Positions 16,229 through 23,902 of a stretch of DNA of 33,301 bases are shown here, one piece after another. The position numbers were made by a program, and so were the translations under genes. The notes below the pieces were generated by a model. The model was not told the origin of the DNA, did no database searches, and saw only the letters and a program-made list of their open reading frames with translations. Each line of letters opens with the position of its first letter. Positions within the stretch are counted from its first letter, which is position 1. The stretch comes from Phil1 sp964612925. GTDB lineage: Bacteria > Bacillota > Clostridia > Christensenellales > CAG-138. The DNA is taken from contig CAZTFU010000021.1 of NCBI GenBank assembly GCA_964612925.1, forward strand, positions 1 to 33,301, read 5' to 3'.

Positions 16229-17623
16229 TCAGTTAATTGTAATACAGCCCGAATATATATAGCCGTATTGGCCGCCCACAAGGCAATAATACCATGTGCC
16301 CTCAACACTTATCACGGTTACGGCCGTGCCCGCCGAGAAGCTTGCCGTGACGGGGTAGGCGGTTCCCGCGCCGCTGCGCATGTTGGCGATTATGCCGCTT
16401 GCAATGCGGGCATTGCCCTGCTCATTTGCGGTGGGAGCGGCGGTTGGTGCGGGTGTGGGCGTTGCGGACGGGTTCAGTCGGTTGTTTGAGAACATGCCGC
16501 CCGATGTGTCAGAACCGCTTGTGCTGTTTGAACCGCTTGTGCCGCCCACGGCATTCGTATCGGGCAATGTCACGGTGTCAAGCGTGGGATATACCACGGT
16601 TTCGCTCTTTTTGACATAGCGTGTGCGCATATAGCCGCTAACTCCGTTGTAGCTTCCGTACCACCAGCCCTTTTTCGGGTTTGAGGTAACGCTGACCTCT
16701 GCACCCGAGGGGATGGTTACAAGCTTTTTTGAATCCGTGCTCATGGATTTATAGACGTATGTTTTGTTCTTTGCCTTGTATGCTACGGTCACGGCGTCGG
16801 TATCGTCGGGGTCGGCAAGTATATATTCGGTCTTTACATAACCCAATGTGCCGTCCTCCGTTTCGACCTTGCACCAATCCTTTGCAAGCTGTAAAAGCAT
16901 TACTCGCGTTCCGCTCGCAAGCGTACACACGGTTGTATCGTTCTTTGTTGAGGAGCCCGTGCGAAGCGGCGTATTATCATACCTTATAACGCCCGGTATT
17001 TCGGCGGGATAAGGCTTGGTATCCTCGGGCTGTTTATAATCGGAATATGCGGGAATTTCACTCTTTAGCCGCTTTACAAGTGCGGCATCCTCAGCCTTTT
17101 TGCGGGTCACCACGCAGGTGGTTCCCGGCGGGCAATTATAGAATATGAATTGCGCAACATGCGGCAGTACCCTGACACAGCCGTGGGATACGTTTTTGCC
17201 AAGCTTTTTATATGCCGTGCGGGACATGGATGTAAGGCTTGTGGAATTATACATTATCGAATGGATGTATATTCCGCGCACCACCTGCGTCCAATACTGC
17301 GCATACTGCCCAAACGCCACAAAGTAGCCGAAGCGCTCCTTCATGTCGCCAAGCTTATATGTGCCCGAATTTGTGGCATGGCTTGCATCCCCCGTGGTAC
17401 ACAGGCTCTGCACGACTATGTTGCCGCCTATTTTACCCTCATAAACGGTTATCACTTGGTTTTTAAGGTCAATCTCTATAACGTATTTATTGGGGTCGGT
17501 ATTGTCGTAATCCACTTTGCTGGTCCACCCGTCAAGCACCTCGGCTTTGGCCGCCGTGGGGAACACCGCCATTGCGCCGAGAGAGATTATACAAAGCATT
17601 ACGGCAAGAATCTTTTTAAGCAT
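16229..17623 (-). CDS. Secreted L,D-transpeptidase with three SH3 domains
   Basis: The 464-residue product has a signal peptide (about 1-27, ending TAAKA), a YkuD catalytic domain (about 45-172) and three bacterial SH3 repeats (about 214-268, 280-338 and 405-464). A Ser/Gly/Thr/Pro-rich linker at 355-400 separates the last one. The catalytic signature is GKNVSHGCVRVLP, with His147 and Cys149, preceded by IYIHS containing His121. Such enzymes make 3-3 peptidoglycan cross-links or attach proteins to stem peptides; the SH3 repeats should hold it to the wall. GGAGG is 5 bases before the ATG. The gene overlaps the end of the DUF368 gene by 8 bases. Confidence 0.93.
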   Translation of the reverse strand: MLKKILAVMLCIISLGAMAVFPTAAKAEVLDGWTSKVDYDNTDPNKYVIEIDLKNQVITVYEGKIGGNIVVQSLCTTGDASHATNSGTYKLGDMKERFGYFVAFGQYAQYWTQVVRGIYIHSIMYNSTSLTSMSRTAYKKLGKNVSHGCVRVLPHVAQFIFYNCPPGTTCVVTRKKAEDAALVKRLKSEIPAYSDYKQPEDTKPYPAEIPGVIRYDNTPLRTGSSTKNDTTVCTLASGTRVMLLQLAKDWCKVETEDGTLGYVKTEYILADPDDTDAVTVAYKAKNKTYVYKSMSTDSKKLVTIPSGAEVSVTSNPKKGWWYGSYNGVSGYMRTRYVKKSETVVYPTLDTVTLPDTNAVGGTSGSNSTSGSDTSGGMFSNNRLNPSATPTPAPTAAPTANEQGNARIASGIIANMRSGAGTAYPVTASFSAGTAVTVISVEGTWYYCLVGGQYGYIYSGCITIN

Positions 17624-18503
17624 TGCTACCTCCGTTTTGTTTACCCGCTTTTCTTATATTGTCTATTATATCTGCGGCACCCGCATCATCATTGCCGCCG
17701 AGTCTGCATAAAAGATATGTCACTATAAAGCACGCTATGAACAAAGCCGCATCTATCGCAATGCCCCATCCCGTGCGCACACCGGGGTAGATAAGCACTA
17801 TGCTTGACAGCAGCAGCCCTATCGCGCCATAGTAGGCATAGCCGTAGTGCTTGTCGAACAGCCGCCTTACCGCCGCGATAAGCACGACCACGACCGCCAA
17901 TGCACCCGCCGCCGCACAGAGCAGCATGGGTATATCAAGCGTGTTGAATGCCGAAAGGAACGGTTCGTATATGCCAAGATATATCATTATAAACGATGTG
18001 CTTATGCCCGGTATCACCGCGCCAAGGCCGATAAGCGCACCGCCGAGCACCGCGGTGAAGCCGTTGAACGGCATACTTTCGCCGCCCGTAAGAGTGCGCT
18101 GTAAAAGCACCGTGCCGAATATTATCATAATGCCGCAAAGCGTGCCCAAAAGATAGCGAAACTTAAAGCCGCGGCGGTTCGCCTCCCCAAAGAGAGAGGG
18201 CAGGCCGCCAAGCACCATGCCTATAAGTGCCCACATAACGCTTATGCGGAATGCCCCCATAAGCACGCCCACAACGCGCCCCGTGGCGAACAGCCCTATC
18301 AGGCCGCCGATGCCAAGCGGCAAAAGATAGCACACGCTCGGTATGAAGTTTTTGAATATGCCGCATATGGCATCAAGTGCGCCCTTGTATACGCCCATGG
18401 ACACCGCAAGCACGCCGCCGCTTGCCCCCGGCAGCATGGCCGCAACGCCGATTGCAAAGCCCTTTATAATTCGCGCAAGAAAGCTTCCCCCTGATTTTTT
18501 CAT
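17616..18503 (-). CDS. DUF368 polyprenyl-phosphate transporter
   Basis: A 295-residue integral membrane protein with about eight to ten hydrophobic segments. It carries two internally related motifs, MLPGASGGVLAVSMGVY (near 23-39) and IPGISTSFIMIYLGIY, typical of DUF368. Members of this family (PopT) were recently implicated in returning undecaprenyl phosphate to the inner face of the membrane for reuse in wall synthesis. The ATG before KKSGGSF is chosen. GGAGG is 12 bases upstream and abuts an in-frame ATG four codons earlier, which is too close to use. First gene of the leftward envelope operon. Confidence 0.9.
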   Translation of the reverse strand: MKKSGGSFLARIIKGFAIGVAAMLPGASGGVLAVSMGVYKGALDAICGIFKNFIPSVCYLLPLGIGGLIGLFATGRVVGVLMGAFRISVMWALIGMVLGGLPSLFGEANRRGFKFRYLLGTLCGIMIIFGTVLLQRTLTGGESMPFNGFTAVLGGALIGLGAVIPGISTSFIMIYLGIYEPFLSAFNTLDIPMLLCAAAGALAVVVVLIAAVRRLFDKHYGYAYYGAIGLLLSSIVLIYPGVRTGWGIAIDAALFIACFIVTYLLCRLGGNDDAGAADIIDNIRKAGKQNGGSNA

Positions 18504-18569
18504 GGCGCAATCCATCCTCCGTAAGGTAAAATGAGTGTACCTGCCCACCATGCAGATAAACGCACTTTT

Positions 18570-18578
18570 ATTGTACCA
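18570..18578 (-). promoter_or_regulatory. Candidate extended -10 promoter of the envelope operon
   Basis: On the minus strand the sequence reads TGGTACAAT, an extended -10 (TGN plus TACAAT), about 67 bases before the DUF368 start. No good -35 is present, as is usual for extended -10 promoters. The stretch between it and repeat copy B (18579-18747) shows no gene. Confidence 0.4.
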
Positions 18579-18747
18579 AATCGGCGGCCATGTTTGCACC
18601 CCCAAAGGCAAAAATTAACACAAGGTTCATAAAATAGGGAAAAATCGCAATGCGTAAATCGAAATCGGGGGTGTAAAGTCAAAAAATACCCGCTTGAGTG
18701 GGGAGTCACACCCATGCGTCCTCTCGGTCACGGCTTGCGCAGACATG

Positions 18748-18918
18748 CCCTCTCAGTCACGGCTTGCGCCGTGCCAGCTCAGCACAAGGCACACCCTACG
18801 GGCGCCCCACAGGGGGAAACTTCCCTCCCTTAAGCCCGCCTTGCAAAAAGGGCAAAAGAAACTCGTTTTGCTTAACCTCATGCACCGCAAGGTGCAGGCA
18901 GGGAAGTAGGGTCTGTAC
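18748..18918 (+). repeat. Structured interspersed repeat, copy B (internally deleted)
   Basis: Shares the head of copy A (CCCTCTCAGTCACGG, then GCACAAGGCACACCCTACGG) and its tail (AACTTCCCTCCCT, a GC-rich box, a final hairpin and TCTGTAC). It lacks about 180 bases of the middle. The final hairpin is TGCACC-GCAA-GGTGCA, against TGCGCC-ACAA-GGCGCA in copy A, a compensatory pair change. A partial second head, CCTCTCGGTCACGGC, lies just upstream at about 18719-18733, so the head may have been duplicated. Confidence 0.75.
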
Positions 18919-19027
18919 TGAATGAAGTTACTATATGAATCTGCTGTAAGATCGTGTTATACATCGGCTAACGCCGTAGTCACTTATGTACTACAAGCTA
19001 CTTTTTATTCTTTATTGTCAGAGGATT
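18919..19027. other. Spacer between repeat copies B and C
   Basis: AT-rich and non-coding. It contains two small hairpins, CGGC-TAAC-GCCG near 18966 and GTAGT/ACTAC near 18977-18995. Nothing else is recognised. Confidence 0.4.
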
Positions 19028-19313
19028 AAGGGGAGGATATCCTCCCCTTCAACCCTCCGACACCACCCACATCCCCTCCTTATCCCGCTATGCGCGGGGC
19101 AAACGAAGTAAGGAGGGAACACATAAATCAAACCCCACAGCGGTTTGTTCTCGCTGTAGGGCATAATTAAGTTTCTTTAGCACAGCGGCTCCGCCGCAGG
19201 AGCTTTTGCGGGGAGGCAAACTGACCGAACGAGCCACTGCCTCTTGGCTCTCCCTCTGGGGCGCCCGTAGGGTGTGCCTTGTGCTGAGCTGTCACCGAAG
19301 GTGACTGAGAGGG
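19028..19313 (-). repeat. Structured interspersed repeat, copy C
   Basis: Read on the minus strand from 19313, it begins CCCTCTCAGTCACC and follows copy A module by module. Its hairpins are GTCACC-TTC-GGTGAC; the purine box GGGAGAGCCAAGAG; GCGGC-GGA-GCCGC; CCCTACAGCG pairing with CGCTGTGGGG; CCCTCCTTA pairing with TAAGGAGGG; CCCGC-GCATA-GCGGG; and finally a perfect 22-base palindrome at 19028-19049. The tail module of A and B is absent. It lies 63 bases downstream of the lysE-type gene and in the same orientation, as copy A does to folD. Confidence 0.78.
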
Positions 19314-19376
19314 CGGAACAGATAATAAAGAAAAGATAAGAAGGATTTTTCACCCTTCACTCTCTTGGCTCCCCCC

Positions 19377-19988
19377 TCACACTGCCGCCATGATAAACGA
19401 ATACAACAGCTTCGCGCCGTAAAATATCATAACCGCGCCGCAGATTATGTTTATCACGCGCAGTACTTTGTCCGTAAACTTGGTGCTGAAAAGCGAAATG
19501 AGCGTTGTTACGGACAAAAACCATATTACGGAGGCCGAGGCAAAGCCGCACACGAACTCAAGCTCTCTCCCTGCGGGAAGCGATGCCCTGAATGCGCCGA
19601 GCATCATTGACCCGTCTATCAACGCCTGCGGATTTATCCACGTTACCACAAATGCGGTGGATATCACCTTTATCAGCGGCATATCCACATTCGTTGACGT
19701 GTCCAATGTGCTTTTTGAGCGGATAAGGCCGATGCCGATATATATAACGATAATACTGCCGATAAGCAAAATTGCCGTTTCAAGTAGTTTTGACGCCTGC
19801 ATTATCGCCCCGATTCCGAAAAAGCACGCAAGGCTGAGCGCAATATCAAAAAATATTATTATAAGCGCCGTAATGTAGCAGCGGCGTTTTGGCTGCGTAA
19901 GCGCGGTGTTTATAACAAAAATGTTCTGCATTCCTATGGGCGCAACATATGCAAGTCCTATCGACAGCCCCTGAAGATAAATATCCAT
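19377..19988 (-). CDS. LysE/ArgO-type amino-acid exporter
   Basis: A 203-residue membrane protein with about six hydrophobic segments. The family motif is VAPIGMQNIFVINTAL near the N-terminus (residues 14-29) and TWINPQALIDGSMMLGA near 115-131, both typical of the LysE/ArgO exporters of lysine and arginine. AAGGAG is 5 bases before the ATG. It is transcribed divergently from the hxlR-type gene, which is the probable regulator. The substrate cannot be fixed from sequence; in LysE and ArgO systems it is a basic amino acid. In those systems the regulator is usually LysR-type, so the HxlR pairing is unusual. Confidence 0.88.
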   Translation of the reverse strand: MDIYLQGLSIGLAYVAPIGMQNIFVINTALTQPKRRCYITALIIIFFDIALSLACFFGIGAIMQASKLLETAILLIGSIIVIYIGIGLIRSKSTLDTSTNVDMPLIKVISTAFVVTWINPQALIDGSMMLGAFRASLPAGRELEFVCGFASASVIWFLSVTTLISLFSTKFTDKVLRVINIICGAVMIFYGAKLLYSFIMAAV

Positions 19989-20010
19989 ACCCGCTCCTTT
20001 TTTCTTATCT

Positions 20011-20027
20011 TATAATATGATATTATA
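20011..20027. promoter_or_regulatory. Palindromic operator overlapping divergent -10 boxes
   Basis: TATAATATGATATTATA is a perfect 8-bp inverted repeat around a central G. Its left half holds TATAAT for rightward transcription (20011-20016), and its right half holds TATAAT on the minus strand (20027-20022) toward the exporter gene. A dimeric HxlR protein made next door could cover both. The -35 boxes on either side are poor, and an AT palindrome could also arise by chance from two facing -10 boxes. Confidence 0.45.
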
Positions 20028-20087
20028 CCTCTGTGCGCCGCAAGGCAATAACGCACAAAATTGTGACCAAGTAAGGAGCAGCTTACC

Positions 20088-20438
20088 GTGTTTGAACCGC
20101 ATTATGATTGTCCGTGCCTTGAAAGGTGTCCTCTGAATTTCGCCATGTCCGTAATAGGCGGCAAGTGGAAAATGCAGATTATCTGCGCACTTAACGGAAG
20201 CGGCGCATTAAGATACAATGAGCTTAAAAGGCGGCTTGGCGGCATATCCAATACCGTGCTTGCAAATGCCTTATGTGAGCTTGAATCGGCAGGACTTGTC
20301 ACGCGCACCGAGTATTTACAGGTGCCCGTGCGCGTGGAATACGCCCCGACCGACAAGGCCGCGGCACTTATGCCCATACTCGAACGGCTCAGCGCGTGGA
20401 GCGAGGACATGATGCGCTCGAGCACGCAATCCGATTAA
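20088..20438 (+). CDS. HxlR-family transcriptional regulator
   Basis: A 116-residue winged-helix regulator. The opening residues hold three cysteines (Cys8, Cys10, Cys14) followed by VIGGKWKMQIICAL, the hallmark of HxlR proteins. RYNELKRRLGGISNTVLANAL contains the recognition helix, and the wing ends near residue 85. HxlR members often sense thiol-reactive or electrophilic stress through an N-terminal cysteine, which these residues would allow. The start is GTG at 20088 with AAGGAG 9 bases upstream. Divergent from the exporter gene, which it probably controls. Confidence 0.92.
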   Translation: MFEPHYDCPCLERCPLNFAMSVIGGKWKMQIICALNGSGALRYNELKRRLGGISNTVLANALCELESAGLVTRTEYLQVPVRVEYAPTDKAAALMPILERLSAWSEDMMRSSTQSD

Positions 20439-20448
20439 GAAAATAAAA

Positions 20449-20473
20449 AGACCCACAGCATAACCGTGGGTCT
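20449..20473 (-). terminator. Hairpin terminator between hxlR and the leftward gene
   Basis: AGACCCAC pairs perfectly with GTGGGTCT around a 9-base loop. On the minus strand it is followed by TTTTTATTTTCTT, so it works for leftward transcription. It also stands 10 bases after the hxlR stop. A second, imperfect copy of the same 20-base core lies at 20671-20690, nearer the leftward gene. Confidence 0.65.
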
Positions 20474-20478
20474 GTGCC

Positions 20479-20666
20479 TGTCGAAAAAGCGGGGTTGTTA
20501 AGGGGCGGCAGCCCCCTTAAATCAATTCCGGCTTTGACGACATGTGCGTCAAAACGGATGAAAACCCATAGGTTTTCGTACTTTGCGAGTTTTGCCGCCC
20601 GTGAACGAATGTGAGAGGCAAAACTCGAGAAAACTCGAAAAAGTGGCAACTGCCACTTTTTCGACA
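20479..20666. mobile_element. MITE-like hairpin element flanked by a 20-bp direct repeat
   Basis: A 188-bp non-coding unit bounded by an 11-bp terminal inverted repeat, TGTCGAAAAAG (20479-20489) and CTTTTTCGACA (20656-20666). Inside are perfect hairpins: TTAAGGGG/CCCCTTAA (20498-20520); TTTGACG/CGTCAAA; GAAAACC/GGTTTTC; CGAGTTTTGCC/GGCAAAACTCG (20586-20627); and a 14-bp stem at 20635-20664. An identical 20-base sequence, GACCCACAGCATAACCGTGG, flanks it at 20450-20469 and 20671-20690. The outline fits a non-autonomous mobile element, but the direct repeats are not immediately adjacent to the ends (9 and 4 bases away). Confidence 0.6.
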
Positions 20667-20720
20667 CTGAGACCCACAGCATAACCGTGGATCGAATCGC
20701 ATTTTTCGTTTATTCTCGTG

Positions 20721-21887
20721 TTACAGGCCGATGCGCTTCATAAACGCATCATAGGAATTGACATCTTCCGTATCGGTTTTTGATATGCGGCGTATGCTTT
20801 TCAGTCTTGACGGCAGGCGGCCGATATTCGCAAACACGCGCGCCACCCATGCCACAGGCAAAAGATAGGGTCTTTTTTGTAAAAACGTATACCGTGCCTC
20901 TATATCCTTTGCACGCGGGAAGATCATACGCCATATAACCTTGCCGTGGGAGGCTTCCCCGTCTCCCGCATTCCTAAGCTCTATTACCGAATGGTCCCGC
21001 GTGTGGCCGAACAGGTCAGAATCAAGCGTATATTCAAGCAGAGCATCAAGCGCGGCCGTATCGGCGGCGGGAAGCGGACACACCGTTTCCACCCCGAACC
21101 ACTCGCGGCAGGCATTCATCACCGTATAAAAGAATGTATCAAGCTTCAGCGCGGCAAACTCATTGCAAATGCCGTTCCAATCGAGCGTATTGTCATGTTT
21201 TTTTATAAAAAGAGCCACATCAAGGTACATTCTTATCCCCGCGCCGCCGCCGTAAAGGTGCTTTGCAATGTGGCACAGAGTGTATATAAAGTGAAAATCA
21301 AGGCTTGGCATGAAGCGTAGCCCCTCATCCCTCTCGGCATGCTGCCATGCGGATTCAAAATAGGACTGCATATCCGCACGCTCGTCAAGGTTGCCGTCCA
21401 TAAGGTTTGTGTGTATTTCGTAATACTCGGCACCCTTAATGTAGGAATATGTCGGCTCCCAATCCTGCTTCACGGTATAGCCGAGATAAAGCATAAGCTC
21501 GTGCGTCCTCTGCCTGTCCTCTTTATGGATAAGCAAGTCTATGTCACCGAATGTCCGCAGCTCCTCCGTAGGATAAAGCCGCCTGAGATAATACCCCTTC
21601 ACGGGCATGTGCTCAATGCCTTGTGCGCTAAGTTCCCTTGAAAGCGACTCAAAGTCAAGGCAGCGATTCAGCCCCGAGGCCACGGCACCGTACAGTATCC
21701 CGTCAAGCTGCCTTGAAACATCCTCATCCTCAAACAGGCCGCGCCTTTTATTCTCATACGAGAGCACCGGCAGCAGATTCTGCCGCGCCGCATGGCCAAA
21801 CGCCTCCGCCGCCGAAACGGGAGCACATCCCGTCTCTGCGCACAGCACAAAATCCCTAAGTATCAAAATAAACTCGTTTTTAGGCAT
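20721..21887 (-). CDS. Uncharacterised nucleotidyltransferase-fold protein
   Basis: The 388-residue product belongs to a nucleotidyltransferase superfamily group (the uncharacterised NTP_transf_5 type). The signature is PVKGYYLRRLYP (95-106) followed by LRTFGDIDLLIHKED (110-124), with the metal-binding pair Asp115 and Asp117. A third carboxylate may be Glu157 in YYEIHTNL. No further domain is recognised in residues 200-388, which are mostly helical. The family often occurs near surface-polysaccharide or peptide-modification genes, but its substrate is not known. The first codons overlap the end of the phosphoesterase gene by 8 bases; the nearest GGAG is 16 bases upstream, so translation is probably coupled. 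Confidence 0.78.
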   Translation of the reverse strand: MPKNEFILILRDFVLCAETGCAPVSAAEAFGHAARQNLLPVLSYENKRRGLFEDEDVSRQLDGILYGAVASGLNRCLDFESLSRELSAQGIEHMPVKGYYLRRLYPTEELRTFGDIDLLIHKEDRQRTHELMLYLGYTVKQDWEPTYSYIKGAEYYEIHTNLMDGNLDERADMQSYFESAWQHAERDEGLRFMPSLDFHFIYTLCHIAKHLYGGGAGIRMYLDVALFIKKHDNTLDWNGICNEFAALKLDTFFYTVMNACREWFGVETVCPLPAADTAALDALLEYTLDSDLFGHTRDHSVIELRNAGDGEASHGKVIWRMIFPRAKDIEARYTFLQKRPYLLPVAWVARVFANIGRLPSRLKSIRRISKTDTEDVNSYDAFMKRIGL

Positions 21888-22800
21888 GTGGGGTGGAAGG
21901 AAGCTCCTTTCCGGTCATAATATCAATAACCGCTATTTCCGGCGGGTTGTTTATTCGCGGGATAATCCCGTGACCCGCCAGCCCGCTCGAAATCACCATT
22001 TGCATATTCTCGCCAAGGTGAAAATATCCGCAGTCATATTCGGGCCAAAAGCCCTGCATCGGCGCATAAAGGCCGCCTATAAACGGCACGCGTATAAGCC
22101 CGCCGTGGGTGTGCCCGCTCAGCACAAGGTCCACATCCCACAATTTATACGCACCGTTGAATATAAACGTATCGGGCATGTGAGCAAGGCATATCTTGGG
22201 AAGCGATGTATCCTCAAATTCCTTCAAGAATACATATTCCGCCGATGTTGTAAACTCCTCCTCCGTGCGGCCAAAGTAAAAAGCGTGCCCCATCGTTCCT
22301 CCGATACGAAGCGGCTGAGCCGCAACGGTCATATCCACATAGCTGTCATTTACAACAGTTGCCCCCACGGATGCTATCTTATCAAGTAACGAAGCATCTT
22401 TTCCCATATAATTCAGCTCGTGATTGCCCGGCGAGAAAAACACCGGCGCAATTTCGCACAACGCCTTTATCAATTCAAGAAGCCCCTGTACATCATCCTC
22501 ATCCGCATCGTCGTCTATCATATCCCCTACAAGAAACACCGCATTCGGCTGCTGCGCGCGAATTTTCTCAATAAGCCGCGAATTCCCCCTGCCAAACGAC
22601 CGCCCATGCAGGTCGCTCACAAGCACAATGCGCAACTCCGCCGAAGCATTTTCAAGCACCACACTGTATCGGCTTACGCTTATGCGCGCATTGTCTATGA
22701 CCACGGCCAAAGCTGTCGCCGCAACGCACAGCGCCGCAATCAATATCAAAAGCGTTCCCTTTTTCACTTTATGTGAAGCATTCTCATAAACTTGTTCCAT
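21880..22800 (-). CDS. Membrane-anchored calcineurin-like metallophosphoesterase (YkuE/YaeI type)
   Basis: The 306-residue product has one N-terminal membrane segment (about 15-35) and a metallophosphoesterase domain. All metal motifs are present: VSDLHG (Asp63, His65), VGDMID (Asp93), GNHE (Asn126, His127), LAHMP (His207) and GHTHGG (His230, His232). This layout resembles B. subtilis YkuE and E. coli YaeI, which act at or outside the membrane; the substrate is uncertain. Its end overlaps the nucleotidyltransferase gene by 8 bases, so the two form a pair. Upstream is the truncated start of an rmlA-like gene. Confidence 0.88.
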   Translation of the reverse strand: MEQVYENASHKVKKGTLLILIAALCVAATALAVVIDNARISVSRYSVVLENASAELRIVLVSDLHGRSFGRGNSRLIEKIRAQQPNAVFLVGDMIDDDADEDDVQGLLELIKALCEIAPVFFSPGNHELNYMGKDASLLDKIASVGATVVNDSYVDMTVAAQPLRIGGTMGHAFYFGRTEEEFTTSAEYVFLKEFEDTSLPKICLAHMPDTFIFNGAYKLWDVDLVLSGHTHGGLIRVPFIGGLYAPMQGFWPEYDCGYFHLGENMQMVISSGLAGHGIIPRINNPPEIAVIDIMTGKELPSTPHA

Positions 22801-22878
22801 ATGCGCCGCACCAAATTAACGATTCCGTCAACAAATTCCTCCGCATGGTATGCTATTCTGTGGCAGGTGAAGGTGATA

Positions 22879-22905
22879 CGCCCCCGCAAGAATTATTCCC
22901 TTCAT
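22879..22905 (-). pseudogene. Truncated start of an rmlA-like gene
   Basis: On the minus strand, GGGAGGG is followed 7 bases later by an ATG that reads MKGIILAG, the near-invariant opening of glucose-1-phosphate thymidylyltransferase (MKGIILAGGSGTRL). Similarity stops after the eighth or ninth codon, and the frame closes with TGA 17 codons later. The fragment directly follows the last glycosyltransferase gene, where rml genes are often found. I infer that a deletion removed the rest of rmlA and joined it to the sequence before the phosphoesterase gene. The match is short, so chance is not fully excluded. Elsewhere in 22801-22924 I see no gene. Confidence 0.5.
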
Positions 22906-22924
22906 TTTCATACCCTCCCGTGTG

Positions 22925-23902
22925 TTAGTGGTTTATCCCAAGTATTTTTCTAAGCTTCACCAAATAGTAATACGGTCGAACCAGTTTGGGATATACAAGT
23001 GACAAGTGCCACACATAGATATCGTCCGATGTCATCTTCCTGATGTTGTGCAATGCCTGCGGGAGAGACATTTTATACTTGGTCGGAATTTGCTTTTGCA
23101 TGTTGTTCTCATAAGCATGAACAACCAATTTGGAATTTAGCAGTTTTTTGCAATTGGAGGCGCATTTTGCCATTTCTTCATCGTTATGATTCACATAAAA
23201 GTCCATGCATTGTTCTACGGCTATGCAATCATCAAAACGCTTTGCGGAAAACCGGCTCGTTATACTTCCGTTCCTTTTTCTGTATATATAAAGCCTATCC
23301 TTTATAAGCGCAACCCTGTCGGCCATATATATAGCCTGCGGAATTCTTGCTTGATCTTCATGTATCAGCCCCGCGGGAAAACGGATATCGTTAAAAAGCA
23401 TAGCACTATATAGTTTTGCGCATGCGGTAACCCATATTTTCCCATCCATTTTATACATGCTCATACATGCATCTCGGCCCGTCATCGTTTCTGTCGGATG
23501 CCGCCGCCCCACATCGGGCTTAGGTTCCTCTCCGTCTGTGAAAGTCATCATCCCGCACACCGAAATATCCGCATGTTCTTCCGTCAAAACTTCAAACAGT
23601 CTCTCAAGATACGTTTCGGCAATCATGTCATCGCTATCCACAAACGACAGATATTCGCCCCTGGCAATATCAATACCCGCGTTCCGCGCGGCGCTAAGGC
23701 CGCCGTTTTCTTGATGTATCACGCGAATGCGCTTGTCGCGCTGTGCATACTCATCACATATCGCGCCGCAGTTGTCGGGTGAGCCGTCATCGATAAGTAT
23801 CAGCTCAAAATCCGTATATGTTTGCGCAAGTATGCTGTCAATGCACCTATGAAGATAGGGTTCGACCTTGTAAACGGGAACTATGACGGAGATCATCGGC
23901 AT
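22925..23902 (-). CDS. Family 2 glycosyltransferase
   Basis: A 325-residue GT-A fold transferase. It opens with MISVIVPVYKVEPYLHRCID, has the nucleotide-binding Asp39-Asp40 in LIDDGSPD, and the metal-binding DSDD at 89-92. It should add a sugar from a nucleotide donor to the growing polysaccharide repeat at the inner membrane face. Its first 75 residues are very like those of the other GT2 in this cluster (27134-28177), while the acceptor half differs. The start overlaps the pyruvyltransferase gene by 10 bases. Last intact gene of the leftward polysaccharide cluster. Confidence 0.92.
   Translation of the reverse strand: MPMISVIVPVYKVEPYLHRCIDSILAQTYTDFELILIDDGSPDNCGAICDEYAQRDKRIRVIHQENGGLSAARNAGIDIARGEYLSFVDSDDMIAETYLERLFEVLTEEHADISVCGMMTFTDGEEPKPDVGRRHPTETMTGRDACMSMYKMDGKIWVTACAKLYSAMLFNDIRFPAGLIHEDQARIPQAIYMADRVALIKDRLYIYRKRNGSITSRFSAKRFDDCIAVEQCMDFYVNHNDEEMAKCASNCKKLLNSKLVVHAYENNMQKQIPTKYKMSLPQALHNIRKMTSDDIYVWHLSLVYPKLVRPYYYLVKLRKILGINH

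Noticed and set aside
18694..18925. Short open frames across repeat copy B
   Set aside because: They are by-products of the repeat sequence and do not match frames in copy A.
22801..22890. Open frame containing RIAYHAEEFVDGIVNLVRRI before the phosphoesterase
   Set aside because: It looks protein-like but has no start codon after its upstream stop and no identified relative; it may be the tail of a deleted gene and cannot be supported as a feature.
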